From: Liberibacter crescens BT-1
GTDB lineage: Bacteria; Pseudomonadota; Alphaproteobacteria; Rhizobiales; Rhizobiaceae
Direction of reading: 5' to 3'
Length of the DNA: 64,000 nucleotides
Assembly: GCF_000325745.1 (NCBI RefSeq)
Contig: NC_019907.1
Location: forward strand, 454,001-518,000
A program made the position numbers and the translations under genes. The notes beneath the pieces are model-generated. The model searched no databases. It saw nothing but the letters and a program-made list of their open reading frames with translations, and was not told the DNA's origin. Of the stretch, positions 9,404 to 17,769 are shown piece after piece (positions within the stretch are counted from its first letter, which is position 1; each line of letters begins with the position of its first letter).

Positions 9404-9784
9404 ATGCGTCGCACTATGTTGCAAGGAAAGTTACATAGAGTAAAAGTTACACAAGCAAACCTTCACTATGAAGGCTCTTGTGCGATTGATCAAAAATTCA
9501 TGGATGCCGCAGGTATATTGCAATATGAAGCTATTGATATTTATAATATTGAAAATGGCCAGAGATTTTCAACTTATGCGATTGCTGCTGCATGCGATTC
9601 AGGGATTATTTCTGTTAACGGTGCAGCTTCACGCTTGGTAGCTGTTGGCGATCGATTAATTATTTGTTCTTATGTTCAAATTGAAGCTAAAGATATCTAC
9701 AATCATAATCCTAAAATTGTTTATTTTAATGAACATAATAATATGAGTGGTTTGGCAAATACAATTCCTCTTCAGGTTGTTTAA
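9404..9784 (+). CDS. panD: Aspartate 1-decarboxylase precursor (pyruvoyl-dependent)
   Basis: The enzyme decarboxylates aspartate to beta-alanine, the second substrate of PanC. The proenzyme is 126 residues long and cleaves itself between Gly24 and Ser25 in the YEGSC motif to form the pyruvoyl group. The FSTYAIAA and ISVNGAASR segments are typical. The N-terminus ([16 protein letters not shown]) is very close to the enterobacterial form, whose translation likewise begins four residues before MLQGK. Alphaproteobacterial PanD proteins I know differ clearly here. With panB and panC it supplies three of the four pantothenate steps; ketopantoate reductase is not in the window. Confidence 0.95.
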   Translation: MRRTMLQGKLHRVKVTQANLHYEGSCAIDQKFMDAAGILQYEAIDIYNIENGQRFSTYAIAAACDSGIISVNGAASRLVAVGDRLIICSYVQIEAKDIYNHNPKIVYFNEHNNMSGLANTIPLQVV

Positions 9785-10133
9785 TAAACATTTAAATATC
9801 TTTTTATTAAAGGAAGCAGTAGTTGCTTATCATTAAGTACAAAATAATGAAGATGCTTTGTGATAGATCATAAATCTTATTATTTTTATTTTCTTATGAA
9901 TGAAGCAAATCATCGATCCACAGTTGATAAAAACCATACATCTAAAGAACTATAGAAGTCTTTTTAAATTTTTTGTATTTTGATATAATTTCTACTTTAT
10001 TTAATAGGCCAATAAACTAAATAATTCGTTTTTTAGTAAGTATAATTTTAATTGATATTTATTATCATTTTTTTAAACTTAAGTGAGAATACTTCTAAAA
10101 AGATATCAAAAACTGTGAAAATGGTTTAAAAAA
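9785..10133. other. Intergenic region upstream of the iaaM-iaaH operon
   Basis: This AT-rich spacer should contain the promoter of the auxin operon. A TATAAT hexamer at 9984-9989 is a possible -10 box, but the corresponding -35 position is poor. No terminator for panD and no clear operator were recognised. Confidence 0.4.
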
Positions 10134-11768
10134 TTGAGCATATTTTCCTATAATTATGATGATTTTTTGCGAAATTCCCCGTCTTCACTGGGTTATTTAC
10201 CTCAATCAAAAAGGCATAAAAGTGTTGCTATTATAGGTGGAGGTATCTGTGGAATTGTGGCTGCTTATGAATTGTTGAGAAGTGGTATGCAGTCGGTCAC
10301 GATATTTGAGGCTTGTAAGGAGCGTTTAGGAGGCCGATGTTATTCACAAAAATTTATCGAGAGCCATCCTTGCTATATTGCAGAATTAGGGGCCATGCGG
10401 TTTTCAAGAAATCAAGTTTGTTTATTTCATTATCTTGAAAAATTTAATATTTCTACAAATCAAATGTTTCCTAATCCTGGTGTTGTGGATACAGAAATTC
10501 ATTATCAAGGAAATGCTTATTCTTGGAAGAAAGGTGAAGCTCCACCACTTATGTTTGAAAAACTTTATATTGGCTGGACTGCGTTTTTACGCCAAGGAGT
10601 AAAGATTGGAGGTGTATTCCTTGCAGGTCCGGAAGTTATGCGCAATTTATCTCAGCAAAGAAAACATGATGCTTTAGAAAAAGAGTGGAAAAAATATATT
10701 GATATATTTAGTTCAGTATCTTTTTACAATGCTTTAGTGATGATTTTTACAAATGATACTCCTCCAGGAGGGGAAAAATGGTCCATACCAGAAGACTTTG
10801 ATCTTTTTGGATTGTTAGGTATTGGAACAGGAGGGATGTTTTCTGTTTATCAAGTCTCCTTTATTGAAATTTTGTGTATTATAGTAAGTGGTTTCGAAGT
10901 TGATCAACTTTTAATTAATGGGGGTATATCTTCATTAGTAGAATGTATTGCTGATCAATCTTTCAATGGTATTTGTTTAAGGGAGAGAGTATGTTATCAA
11001 AAAGTAGTTGCTATAGACAGAAGTTCAGAGAGTAATATTGTTCTAATTTTAGAAAATGGTATAAAAGAAAGTTATGATCGAGTGATCATAACTGTGACAC
11101 CTCGTGCTATGCAAGTTGGTCTCAAAGGAGATAAGAGGAAGTTATTCAATTCGTCTGTCATAACAGCAATTAATCAATCGCATATGATTTCTTCTTCGAA
11201 AATTTTTATTTTGTGCCAAGAAAAATTTTGGAAAAAATATGGTCTGCCTCAGACTATTCAAAGTGATCAATTGGTAAAGGCTGTTTATTGTCTGGATTAC
11301 CTTCCTGAAGATGATTCTTCATATGGAGTTGTTCTTTTGAATTATACATGGGAAGAGGATTCATATAAATTTCTTTCTGTGAAGGATAAGGTCAGGCGCT
11401 TTAAAACACTTGTCGATGATCTTGCAATTGTTGCGCCATATTTTTCTAAATATCTTCGTCCAGTAAATGATGATTATGAGCGTTATATTATCTGTTATGA
11501 TTGGTTGATGGATGAGTATTCTTTGGGTGCTTTTAAACTTCAATATCCTGGTAGAGACCATTATACAGAAGAATTGTTTTTTCAATTTAAAACAGCGAAT
11601 TTTCCAGAAAAAGATAAAGGTATCTATCTAGCTGGCTGCAGCTGTTCATTTCATGGAGGGTGGATTGAGGGGGCAATAATAACAGCCTTAAATAGTGTAT
11701 GCTCCGTTATTAGAAGTTGTGGAGGTTCTCTTGTTTCTGGAAATCCTCTCGATAATTTGTACCTTTGA
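10134..11768 (+). CDS. iaaM: Tryptophan 2-monooxygenase (auxin biosynthesis)
   Basis: This FAD enzyme oxidatively decarboxylates L-tryptophan to indole-3-acetamide. The 544-residue protein has the dinucleotide-binding GGGICG motif at about 35-40, GGRCYS near 66-71 and GAMRF near 86-90, whose arginine matches the substrate-carboxylate arginine of the Pseudomonas savastanoi enzyme. Long blocks agree with that protein beyond the general amine-oxidase fold: PGVVDTE, PPGG.KW..PEDF.LFG.LGIG, SSKIFIL, GAFKLQYPG and AGCSCSF.GGWIEGA near the C-terminus. This separates it from ordinary monoamine oxidases. The only reasonable start is TTG at 10134, because a stop lies five codons upstream; no strong ribosome-binding site precedes it. 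It is followed directly by iaaH. No frameshift or lost motif was found. Confidence 0.93.
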   Translation: MSIFSYNYDDFLRNSPSSLGYLPQSKRHKSVAIIGGGICGIVAAYELLRSGMQSVTIFEACKERLGGRCYSQKFIESHPCYIAELGAMRFSRNQVCLFHYLEKFNISTNQMFPNPGVVDTEIHYQGNAYSWKKGEAPPLMFEKLYIGWTAFLRQGVKIGGVFLAGPEVMRNLSQQRKHDALEKEWKKYIDIFSSVSFYNALVMIFTNDTPPGGEKWSIPEDFDLFGLLGIGTGGMFSVYQVSFIEILCIIVSGFEVDQLLINGGISSLVECIADQSFNGICLRERVCYQKVVAIDRSSESNIVLILENGIKESYDRVIITVTPRAMQVGLKGDKRKLFNSSVITAINQSHMISSSKIFILCQEKFWKKYGLPQTIQSDQLVKAVYCLDYLPEDDSSYGVVLLNYTWEEDSYKFLSVKDKVRRFKTLVDDLAIVAPYFSKYLRPVNDDYERYIICYDWLMDEYSLGAFKLQYPGRDHYTEELFFQFKTANFPEKDKGIYLAGCSCSFHGGWIEGAIITALNSVCSVIRSCGGSLVSGNPLDNLYL

Positions 11769-11809
11769 TAGCACTATCAGTAGTTTCTTATTTAAGAGTC
11801 ATTGATATC

Positions 11810-13150
11810 ATGTATACGAATATAACAATTCAAAACCTGGTTGAATCTTTTTATTCAGGATCTATTAAGATAGATGATTATTATCATAATTTACACCTAA
11901 AATATAACAAATTTAAGTCTCTTAGAAGTTTCATTACGTTTAATGAGCCAATATATTCTCAATATTCTATTCAACCAAAGGGTGTTCGGTTGCCATTATT
12001 TGGTATTCCTGTATCCCTTAAAGATAATATTAATGTAGTGGGTATGCCTACTACTTCTGGAACACTAGGTTTAAGAGATTTTTATCCTGTTCGTTGTGCA
12101 CCTGTTGTTAATTGCTTTCAGCAGCTTGGAGTATCTATTGTTGGTAAAAATAATATGCATGAGCTGTCTTTTGGTGTAAAATCAAATAATAAAACTTTTG
12201 GCAATGTTATCCATCCACATTACCCATCGTATAGTGCAGGAGGAAGTAGTAGTGGCTGTGCGGTTGCTGTAGCTGCTGGCATTGTTCCATGTGCTTTAGG
12301 AACGGATACAGGTGGATCCGTTCGTATTCCGGCATCATTTTGTGGGGTTGTTGGGTTTAAACCAACGAAGGGATGTTATCCTCATCAGTGTATTTTATCT
12401 ATTTCTCATACCAAAGATACGGTTGGATTAATCACACGTACAGCACAGGATTGTCTTTATGTTCATTCTCATTATGTTAAAGAGACATCAGTTTTTTTAG
12501 AGAAAAAGAAACCAATCAGAATTGGTATTCCTGAGAAGTTTTTATGGTCAAAACTTGATGCTCATGTAAAAAAGTATAGCCTCGCTGCTATTGATCTTAT
12601 ACGACAAAATGAAATTGAATTAATAAAAATTGATGATTCGATCATTGAAGAACTAAATGAAAAAATTAAATTTTCTGTTCCAATTTATGAGTTTTTTATA
12701 AACTTTACATATTATCTGCAGGAGCAGAATATTATTGATAAATTTGATAGTATCATTAATCTTATCAGTGATCATCATGCTAAACAATTAATAAAAGATC
12801 AGATAGAAAAAGGACTATTTTCTTATCAGGATTATGTTGAAGGTCTTCTAGCTAGGCAAAGGTTAAAGAAGGAAGTAGCACAGATATTTTCCCAAAATAA
12901 CCTTGATGCCATTGTATATCCAACTGTACCATGTCAGGTACCTTCTTTAAAAGAGGCCGATGAAGATATTAATTTTACCAATTGTATACGTAATACTGAT
13001 CCAGCAAGCAATCTGGCTATGCCTAGTGTTACTATTCCTGTTGCTTCCAAGGGAGTATTGCCTGTTGGACTTTCTATAGATGGCTTGCCTGGTAAGGACT
13101 TATTTATATTAGAAATTGCTGTCAAATTAGAAAAATATTTGGCTTTTTGA
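11810..13150 (+). CDS. iaaH: Indoleacetamide hydrolase
   Basis: This amidase-signature enzyme hydrolyses indole-3-acetamide to indole-3-acetic acid and ammonia. From the ATG at 11810 it is 446 residues long, close to the roughly 455 of the Pseudomonas savastanoi enzyme, and its N-terminus ([10 protein letters not shown]) aligns with that protein. A TTG at 11765 overlapping the iaaM stop would add 15 residues without homology. The Ser-cisSer-Lys triad is intact: Lys71 in SLKDN, Ser146 in AGGSSSG and Ser170 in [30 protein letters not shown] and the C-terminal YPTVPC and LPVGLS segments are shared with IaaH specifically. It lies about 40 bases after iaaM in a probable two-gene operon. Confidence 0.92.
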   Translation: MYTNITIQNLVESFYSGSIKIDDYYHNLHLKYNKFKSLRSFITFNEPIYSQYSIQPKGVRLPLFGIPVSLKDNINVVGMPTTSGTLGLRDFYPVRCAPVVNCFQQLGVSIVGKNNMHELSFGVKSNNKTFGNVIHPHYPSYSAGGSSSGCAVAVAAGIVPCALGTDTGGSVRIPASFCGVVGFKPTKGCYPHQCILSISHTKDTVGLITRTAQDCLYVHSHYVKETSVFLEKKKPIRIGIPEKFLWSKLDAHVKKYSLAAIDLIRQNEIELIKIDDSIIEELNEKIKFSVPIYEFFINFTYYLQEQNIIDKFDSIINLISDHHAKQLIKDQIEKGLFSYQDYVEGLLARQRLKKEVAQIFSQNNLDAIVYPTVPCQVPSLKEADEDINFTNCIRNTDPASNLAMPSVTIPVASKGVLPVGLSIDGLPGKDLFILEIAVKLEKYLAF

Positions 13151-13296
13151 TACTTTTAGTAATTTTTTTAGAAAATGGACCAGAGGAGTTTCCTGATAAA
13201 AATTTATTTGAAACAGTTGATATAGGATTATCTTTTAAAAATTCTGAGAAAAGAGAGCAGGTTATCAGAGGGAGATATTAATTTTATAATATCCTC

Positions 13297-13314
13297 CCAT
13301 CCTTTTGAGGATGG
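13297..13314. terminator. Hairpin between convergent iaaH and topA
   Basis: CCATCC and GGATGG form a six-base-pair stem around a six-base loop, in the gap where iaaH (plus) and topA (minus) converge. It is the only GC-rich hairpin here and may terminate transcription from either side, although neither flank has a strong T-run. Confidence 0.4.
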
Positions 13315-13376
13315 TTATAATCTTTGTATAGTATACTTTTGGGGGATATTTTAAAAATAAACAATTTTTTCTTGCA

Positions 13377-15899
13377 TTATTTTGATTTTGTTTTTTTCTG
13401 TGAGAGTAATTGTAATGCATGCTCGAGATTAATGGACTGCACATCTTCTTCTGTAGGCAAGGTAATGTTAATTTTTCCCCAGTTTATATAAGGACCATAA
13501 CGTCCATTGCGTAGGGTAATCATTCCTCCTTTAGGATGTTCTCCTAATTCTTGTTTCTTTGCAGATGAACGACTTTTCTTTTTTCCTTGTTTTAGTTTTT
13601 CTGTAATAATGACAGTAGCATCGTCAATGCTGATATTAAAAACCTCTTCTATTGACTGTAATTTGAAATAAGTATCGTCATACTTTAGATAAGGTCCGTA
13701 TCTGCCGATACCAGTAGAGATTATCTTATCAGTTTCAGGATGTGTTCCTACACTTCGAGGAAGAGATAGGAGGGCGACAGCTTTTTCGTAGTCAACATCG
13801 TTAGCATTCCAGCTCTTTGGAAGAGAACAACGGCTCATTTTGTTTTTTTCTTCACCGCGTTGAACATAGAAGCCAAATCTTCCCGAACGGAGAGTTATCG
13901 TTTCATTTGTTAGTGGATCTGAACCAAGAATTTTGGGTTCAATAGTTGTTGATGGAGCTGTTAAGAGTTGGTTTTCATAAGAAAACAGGCGTGTATAATT
14001 GCATTTAGGATAATTGGTACATCCAATAAATGCTCCATATTTGCTTAATTTAAGCGAAAGTTGACCGGTATTACAAGCGAGACACTTACGAGAATCAATG
14101 ACGTCATCTTTTTGAGGAAAGAGTAGAGGTGCAAGCAGATTATTCAAAGTATCAATAACATCAGAAACACATAACTTTTTAGTGTTATCAATTTTTATAA
14201 TAAACTCTTGCCAAAATTCACGAAGAACATCTTTCCAATTTAAAGCTCCAGAAGAAATCATATCAAGTTTTTCTTCAAGTTCAGCTGTAAAATCGTATTC
14301 TACATATTGACGAAAGAAACTCTCTAGAAATGCCGTTACCAATCTTCCTTTATTTTGTGGTAATAATTGACGTTTATCAATAACGATATAATCACGATCA
14401 CAAAGCGTTGTTAAGATTGCTGTATAAGTCGATGGACGCCCAATGCCAAGTTCTTCTAGATTTTTGATGAGCGAAGCTTCAGAATAACGTGGTGGCGGTT
14501 CTGTAAAATGTTGTGAAGCATTTATTTTCTTTTCCAATAAGACTTCATTTTGTTTCATATAAGGTAAGAGGGTATCTTCATCATCGTCTTTTTCAGTATC
14601 AGTATAATCTTTCCAGCTCGCAAGAAAACCATCGAAACACAGAGTAGATCCACTTTTACGTAGAATAGCTGTATCATCATGATTATTTTTAGCCTGGATA
14701 GTAATTGTGGTACGTTCAAATTCTGCTGAAGACATTTGACTGGCTATACTGCGTTTCCAAATCAATTCATAAAGTCGTAATTGATCTGATTCTAGGAATT
14801 TTGCTATTTTATTTGGAAAACGATTAAAGTCTGTGGGACGTATCGCTTCATGCGCTTCCTGTGCGTTTTTAGCTTTAGTTGAATATACTCTTGGTTTTTC
14901 AGGAACATACTGATCACCAAAGTGTGTTTTTATAGAGTGACGAGCAGCCTCAATTGCTTCTGCGGCTATTTGGACCCCATCAGTTCTCATATAGGTAATG
15001 AGTCCTACAGTTTCTCCATCAAGGTTTATTCCCTCATAAAGTTTTTGTGCTATTTTCATAGATTTTGAAGCAGAAAAGCCTAATCGAGATGAGGCTGATT
15101 GCTGCAGAGTAGATGTTGTAAAGGGAGGGCTGGGGTTGCGTTTTATAGGTTTCTTTTCTATTTTTTCTACTTTATAAGAAGCGCCTGTGAGAAGCGATGT
15201 TAAAACGTTAGCATCGTGTTGATTGCAGATAGAGTTTTTTTCAATACGCTTGCTATTAACACTTACTAATTGTGCTTCGAATAATTCACCTTTTTGTGTT
15301 TCCAATAATACAGATAAAAGCCAGTATTCTTTTGGGATAAAGCGCTCGATATCAAGTTCTCGATTGCAAATGAGTCGTAAGGCTACTGATTGTACGCGTC
15401 CTGCTGAACGAGCTCCAGGTAATTTCCGCCATAATACAGGTGAAAGATTAAAGCCAACAAGATAATCTAATGCACGTCGTGCCAGGTAGGCACTAACAAG
15501 TGCTAAATCAATATCACGTGGATGTTTTATGGCATCAAGAACCGCTTGTTTGGTAACCGCATTGAAAACAACTCTTTTAATAGATTTGTTATCTGTAATG
15601 TTTTTGTTCTGGAGAAGACTTAATACATGCCAAGATATAGCTTCTCCCTCTCGATCAGGGTCAGTTGCCAAGATTAAACTCTCAGAAGACTTCACCGCGT
15701 TGGCGATCATTTCCATATGTTTTTTAGAAGACTTATCTACCTCCCAGGTCATTTCAAAGTCTTTTTGGGGAATTACTGATCCATTTTTAGCGGGTAAGTC
15801 ACGAACATGCCCGAAAGATGATAGAACTTTATAATCTGATCCCAAGTATTTGCTAATTGTTTTAGCTTTGGTAGGCGATTCCACTACTACAACATACAT
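13377..15899 (-). CDS. topA: DNA topoisomerase I
   Basis: The enzyme relaxes negative supercoils through a transient 5'-phosphotyrosine bond. The 840-residue protein has an N-terminal TOPRIM domain (VVVESPTKAKTI at 4-15 and ATDPDREGEAI at 78-88) and the active-site tyrosine in ITYMRTDG at about residue 303. The core is followed by one clear four-cysteine zinc ribbon (CLACNTG...CTNYPKC, around 645-675) and C-terminal GRYGPY repeats. Length and order match alphaproteobacterial TopA. It stands alone on the minus strand, convergent with iaaH and divergent from the ribosomal cluster, with about 0.9 kb of non-coding sequence upstream. Confidence 0.97.
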   Translation of the reverse strand: MYVVVVESPTKAKTISKYLGSDYKVLSSFGHVRDLPAKNGSVIPQKDFEMTWEVDKSSKKHMEMIANAVKSSESLILATDPDREGEAISWHVLSLLQNKNITDNKSIKRVVFNAVTKQAVLDAIKHPRDIDLALVSAYLARRALDYLVGFNLSPVLWRKLPGARSAGRVQSVALRLICNRELDIERFIPKEYWLLSVLLETQKGELFEAQLVSVNSKRIEKNSICNQHDANVLTSLLTGASYKVEKIEKKPIKRNPSPPFTTSTLQQSASSRLGFSASKSMKIAQKLYEGINLDGETVGLITYMRTDGVQIAAEAIEAARHSIKTHFGDQYVPEKPRVYSTKAKNAQEAHEAIRPTDFNRFPNKIAKFLESDQLRLYELIWKRSIASQMSSAEFERTTITIQAKNNHDDTAILRKSGSTLCFDGFLASWKDYTDTEKDDDEDTLLPYMKQNEVLLEKKINASQHFTEPPPRYSEASLIKNLEELGIGRPSTYTAILTTLCDRDYIVIDKRQLLPQNKGRLVTAFLESFFRQYVEYDFTAELEEKLDMISSGALNWKDVLREFWQEFIIKIDNTKKLCVSDVIDTLNNLLAPLLFPQKDDVIDSRKCLACNTGQLSLKLSKYGAFIGCTNYPKCNYTRLFSYENQLLTAPSTTIEPKILGSDPLTNETITLRSGRFGFYVQRGEEKNKMSRCSLPKSWNANDVDYEKAVALLSLPRSVGTHPETDKIISTGIGRYGPYLKYDDTYFKLQSIEEVFNISIDDATVIITEKLKQGKKKSRSSAKKQELGEHPKGGMITLRNGRYGPYINWGKINITLPTEEDVQSINLEHALQLLSQKKTKSK

Positions 15900-16813
15900 T
15901 TTTGTATCTCTTAATAGGATTATGAGTTAATATTGTATTCCATTTATAGAGTTATATCTCTAGTCAAGAAAAATAAAAACTTTTCCTCTAAAAAATGATG
16001 TTTTTTAAAGATTTTATATCTTTGTTGGTATAAATTTTAAAATTACATGTATTACTTTTTAAATATGGATTATTTTTTTATAAAAGAACAGTATATTAAA
16101 AATATTGTATATTTTCAATTTTTAAATTAAAATATTAAAACTTTTCTTATTGTTTTTTAAGCATATCACATGCGATTATTGCTTTTTATTGTTTCCTGGA
16201 ACAGTGTAGTGATTTATAAAAACAGCTATTAAATATAATTCTCAGTCAAACCTAACGTTTTCCTTGTATTTTTTTTACAAAGCTTGATTCTTGATTGGCA
16301 GTACCCGAAGATAAGAAAATTTAACTTAAAATATTGCATCTACACAGTATTGTGGTTAATAAAAGACATTGACTATAATAAATAATATTATTTTTCTGAT
16401 TTAGTGAGGAATTTATTGGAACGTCGTTTGTTCAACGCTTTTGCATTTTTTAAACTGTGATCAATATGATGTGCTCATAGAACTTATTAAAACCAAAGAA
16501 GGAAAGATAAGAAAAATCTTGCAACAAAATAACAAAGATTACTAAAATTAATTGTTAGCCTTTTTGTATTTTTAGAGAATTGATCTTGACGTAGAGAAAA
16601 GAAAATATTAGCAAAAGAACAATTATTGTCGTATATAGGTTTTTAAATCTATTCGAATTTTTATTTTAAGTGTTTTTTTTGTTGTTTGTGTGTAGTATTA
16701 AAAATTGATACGTGCTATGTTTTTTATTAGAGTTGTATTTGGTATGGGTATAAAATATAAGTTTTTATTTTGATGCTGGTAAAAGGTAATTAAGATGTTT
16801 ATAAGGGGTTTAT
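15900..16813. other. Long AT-rich intergenic region between topA and rpsL
   Basis: About 0.9 kb without an intact gene must carry promoters for topA and for the ribosomal cluster. Short open stretches exist; one near 16459-16545 reads CDQYDVLIELIKTKEGKIRK and could be the end of a decayed gene, but this is speculative. No tRNA or rRNA was recognised. rpoB-rpoC, which precede rpsL in many alphaproteobacteria, are not here. Confidence 0.5.
16705..16733 (+). promoter_or_regulatory. Candidate promoter for the rpsL cluster
   Basis: TTGATA at 16705-16710 and TAGAGT at 16728-16733 are separated by 17 bases, about 80 bases before the rpsL ATG. The -35 is good and the -10 matches the consensus at four of six positions. 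An alternative -10, TATAAA at 16749, lacks a well-placed -35. The sequence is AT-rich, so chance matches are likely. Confidence 0.3.
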
Positions 16814-17185
16814 ATGCCTACTGTTAATCAGCTTATACGTAAGCCTCGTAAGGTTTCTGTTAAGCGTAGTAAAGTTATCGCCCTTAAAGGTAATCCGCAG
16901 AAGAGGGGTGTGTGTCTTCGTGTGTATGCGGTAACTCCTAAGAAGCCAAATTCTGCTTTACGTAAGGTTGCTAAGGTGCGTCTTACAAGTGGTTTTGAGG
17001 TTATTGGTTATATTCCTGGAGAAGGTCATAATCTTCAGGAGCATTCCGTGGTTATGTTGTGTGGTGGTCGTGTAAAAGATCTTCCTGGTGTTAAGTATCA
17101 TGTTGTTAGAGGTGTTCTTGATGCGCAAGGTGTAAAGGGTCGTAAGCAGGGGCGCTCCAAGTATGGGGCAAAGCGTCCTAAATAA
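16814..17185 (+). CDS. rpsL: 30S ribosomal protein S12
   Basis: S12 sits at the 30S-50S interface and takes part in decoding accuracy. The 123-residue protein contains [22 protein letters not shown] at about 41-51 and [13 protein letters not shown] near 85-97. The lysines whose mutation gives streptomycin resistance in other bacteria are in their wild-type state. It opens the rpsL-rpsG-fusA-tuf (str) group, with 89 bases before rpsG. Confidence 0.98.
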   Translation: MPTVNQLIRKPRKVSVKRSKVIALKGNPQKRGVCLRVYAVTPKKPNSALRKVAKVRLTSGFEVIGYIPGEGHNLQEHSVVMLCGGRVKDLPGVKYHVVRGVLDAQGVKGRKQGRSKYGAKRPK

Positions 17186-17274
17186 TTAACAATGTAGTGT
17201 ATTTTTTAGATTGTTTGGCTTGTTTGTCATTCATGTCTTAAGCTATACAGAAATTAAGGTAGAGACTAAAAGTT

Positions 17275-17745
17275 ATGTCCCGACGTCATAAGGTATTGGC
17301 ACGTGAGATTATTCCTGATCCGAAGTTCTCAGATTTTGTGGTGGCTAAGTTTATGAATGCTATTATGTTGCATGGTAAAAAATCTGTGGCAGAAAAAATA
17401 GTTTATGATTCTTTCGAATTAATACAAAAGAAAGTAAAACAGGATCCTGTAGTCTTGTTTCATCAGGCTATTTATCATGTTGGTCCGTATATTGAGGTTC
17501 GTTCTCGTCGTATAGGTGGGGCAACTTATCAGGTTCCTGGCGAGGTGCGTCAAGAGCGTCGTCAAGCTCTTGCTATTCGTTGGTTAATAGAGGCATCTCG
17601 TAAGCGTAATGAGACTACTATGATTGCTCGGTTAAGTTCTGAGATTATTGATGCTGCTAATAATCGTGGTGTCGCTGTTAAAAAGCGTGAAGACGCTCAT
17701 AAGGTGGCTGATGCTAATCGTGCATTTTCGCATTATCGCTGGTAA
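17275..17745 (+). CDS. rpsG: 30S ribosomal protein S7
   Basis: S7 nucleates assembly of the 30S head and contacts the E-site tRNA. At 156 residues it is the usual size, with the GGATYQVP segment and C-terminal [10 protein letters not shown] typical of the family. It lies between rpsL and fusA, 24 bases before the fusA start, in the standard str order. Confidence 0.98.
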   Translation: MSRRHKVLAREIIPDPKFSDFVVAKFMNAIMLHGKKSVAEKIVYDSFELIQKKVKQDPVVLFHQAIYHVGPYIEVRSRRIGGATYQVPGEVRQERRQALAIRWLIEASRKRNETTMIARLSSEIIDAANNRGVAVKKREDAHKVADANRAFSHYRW

Positions 17746-17769
17746 TCTATCGATAAAGGCGTTTAGAGA

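Noticed and set aside
11765-11809. TTG start for iaaH overlapping the iaaM stop
   Set aside because: The 15 extra residues do not match IaaH proteins, whereas the ATG at 11810 aligns with the known N-terminus.
10134-13150. Reading the pair as a generic amine oxidase and a Glu-tRNA(Gln) amidotransferase subunit A
   Set aside because: Long blocks specific to IaaM and IaaH are present, no gatB or gatC accompanies the amidase, and the two genes occur in the order known for auxin operons.
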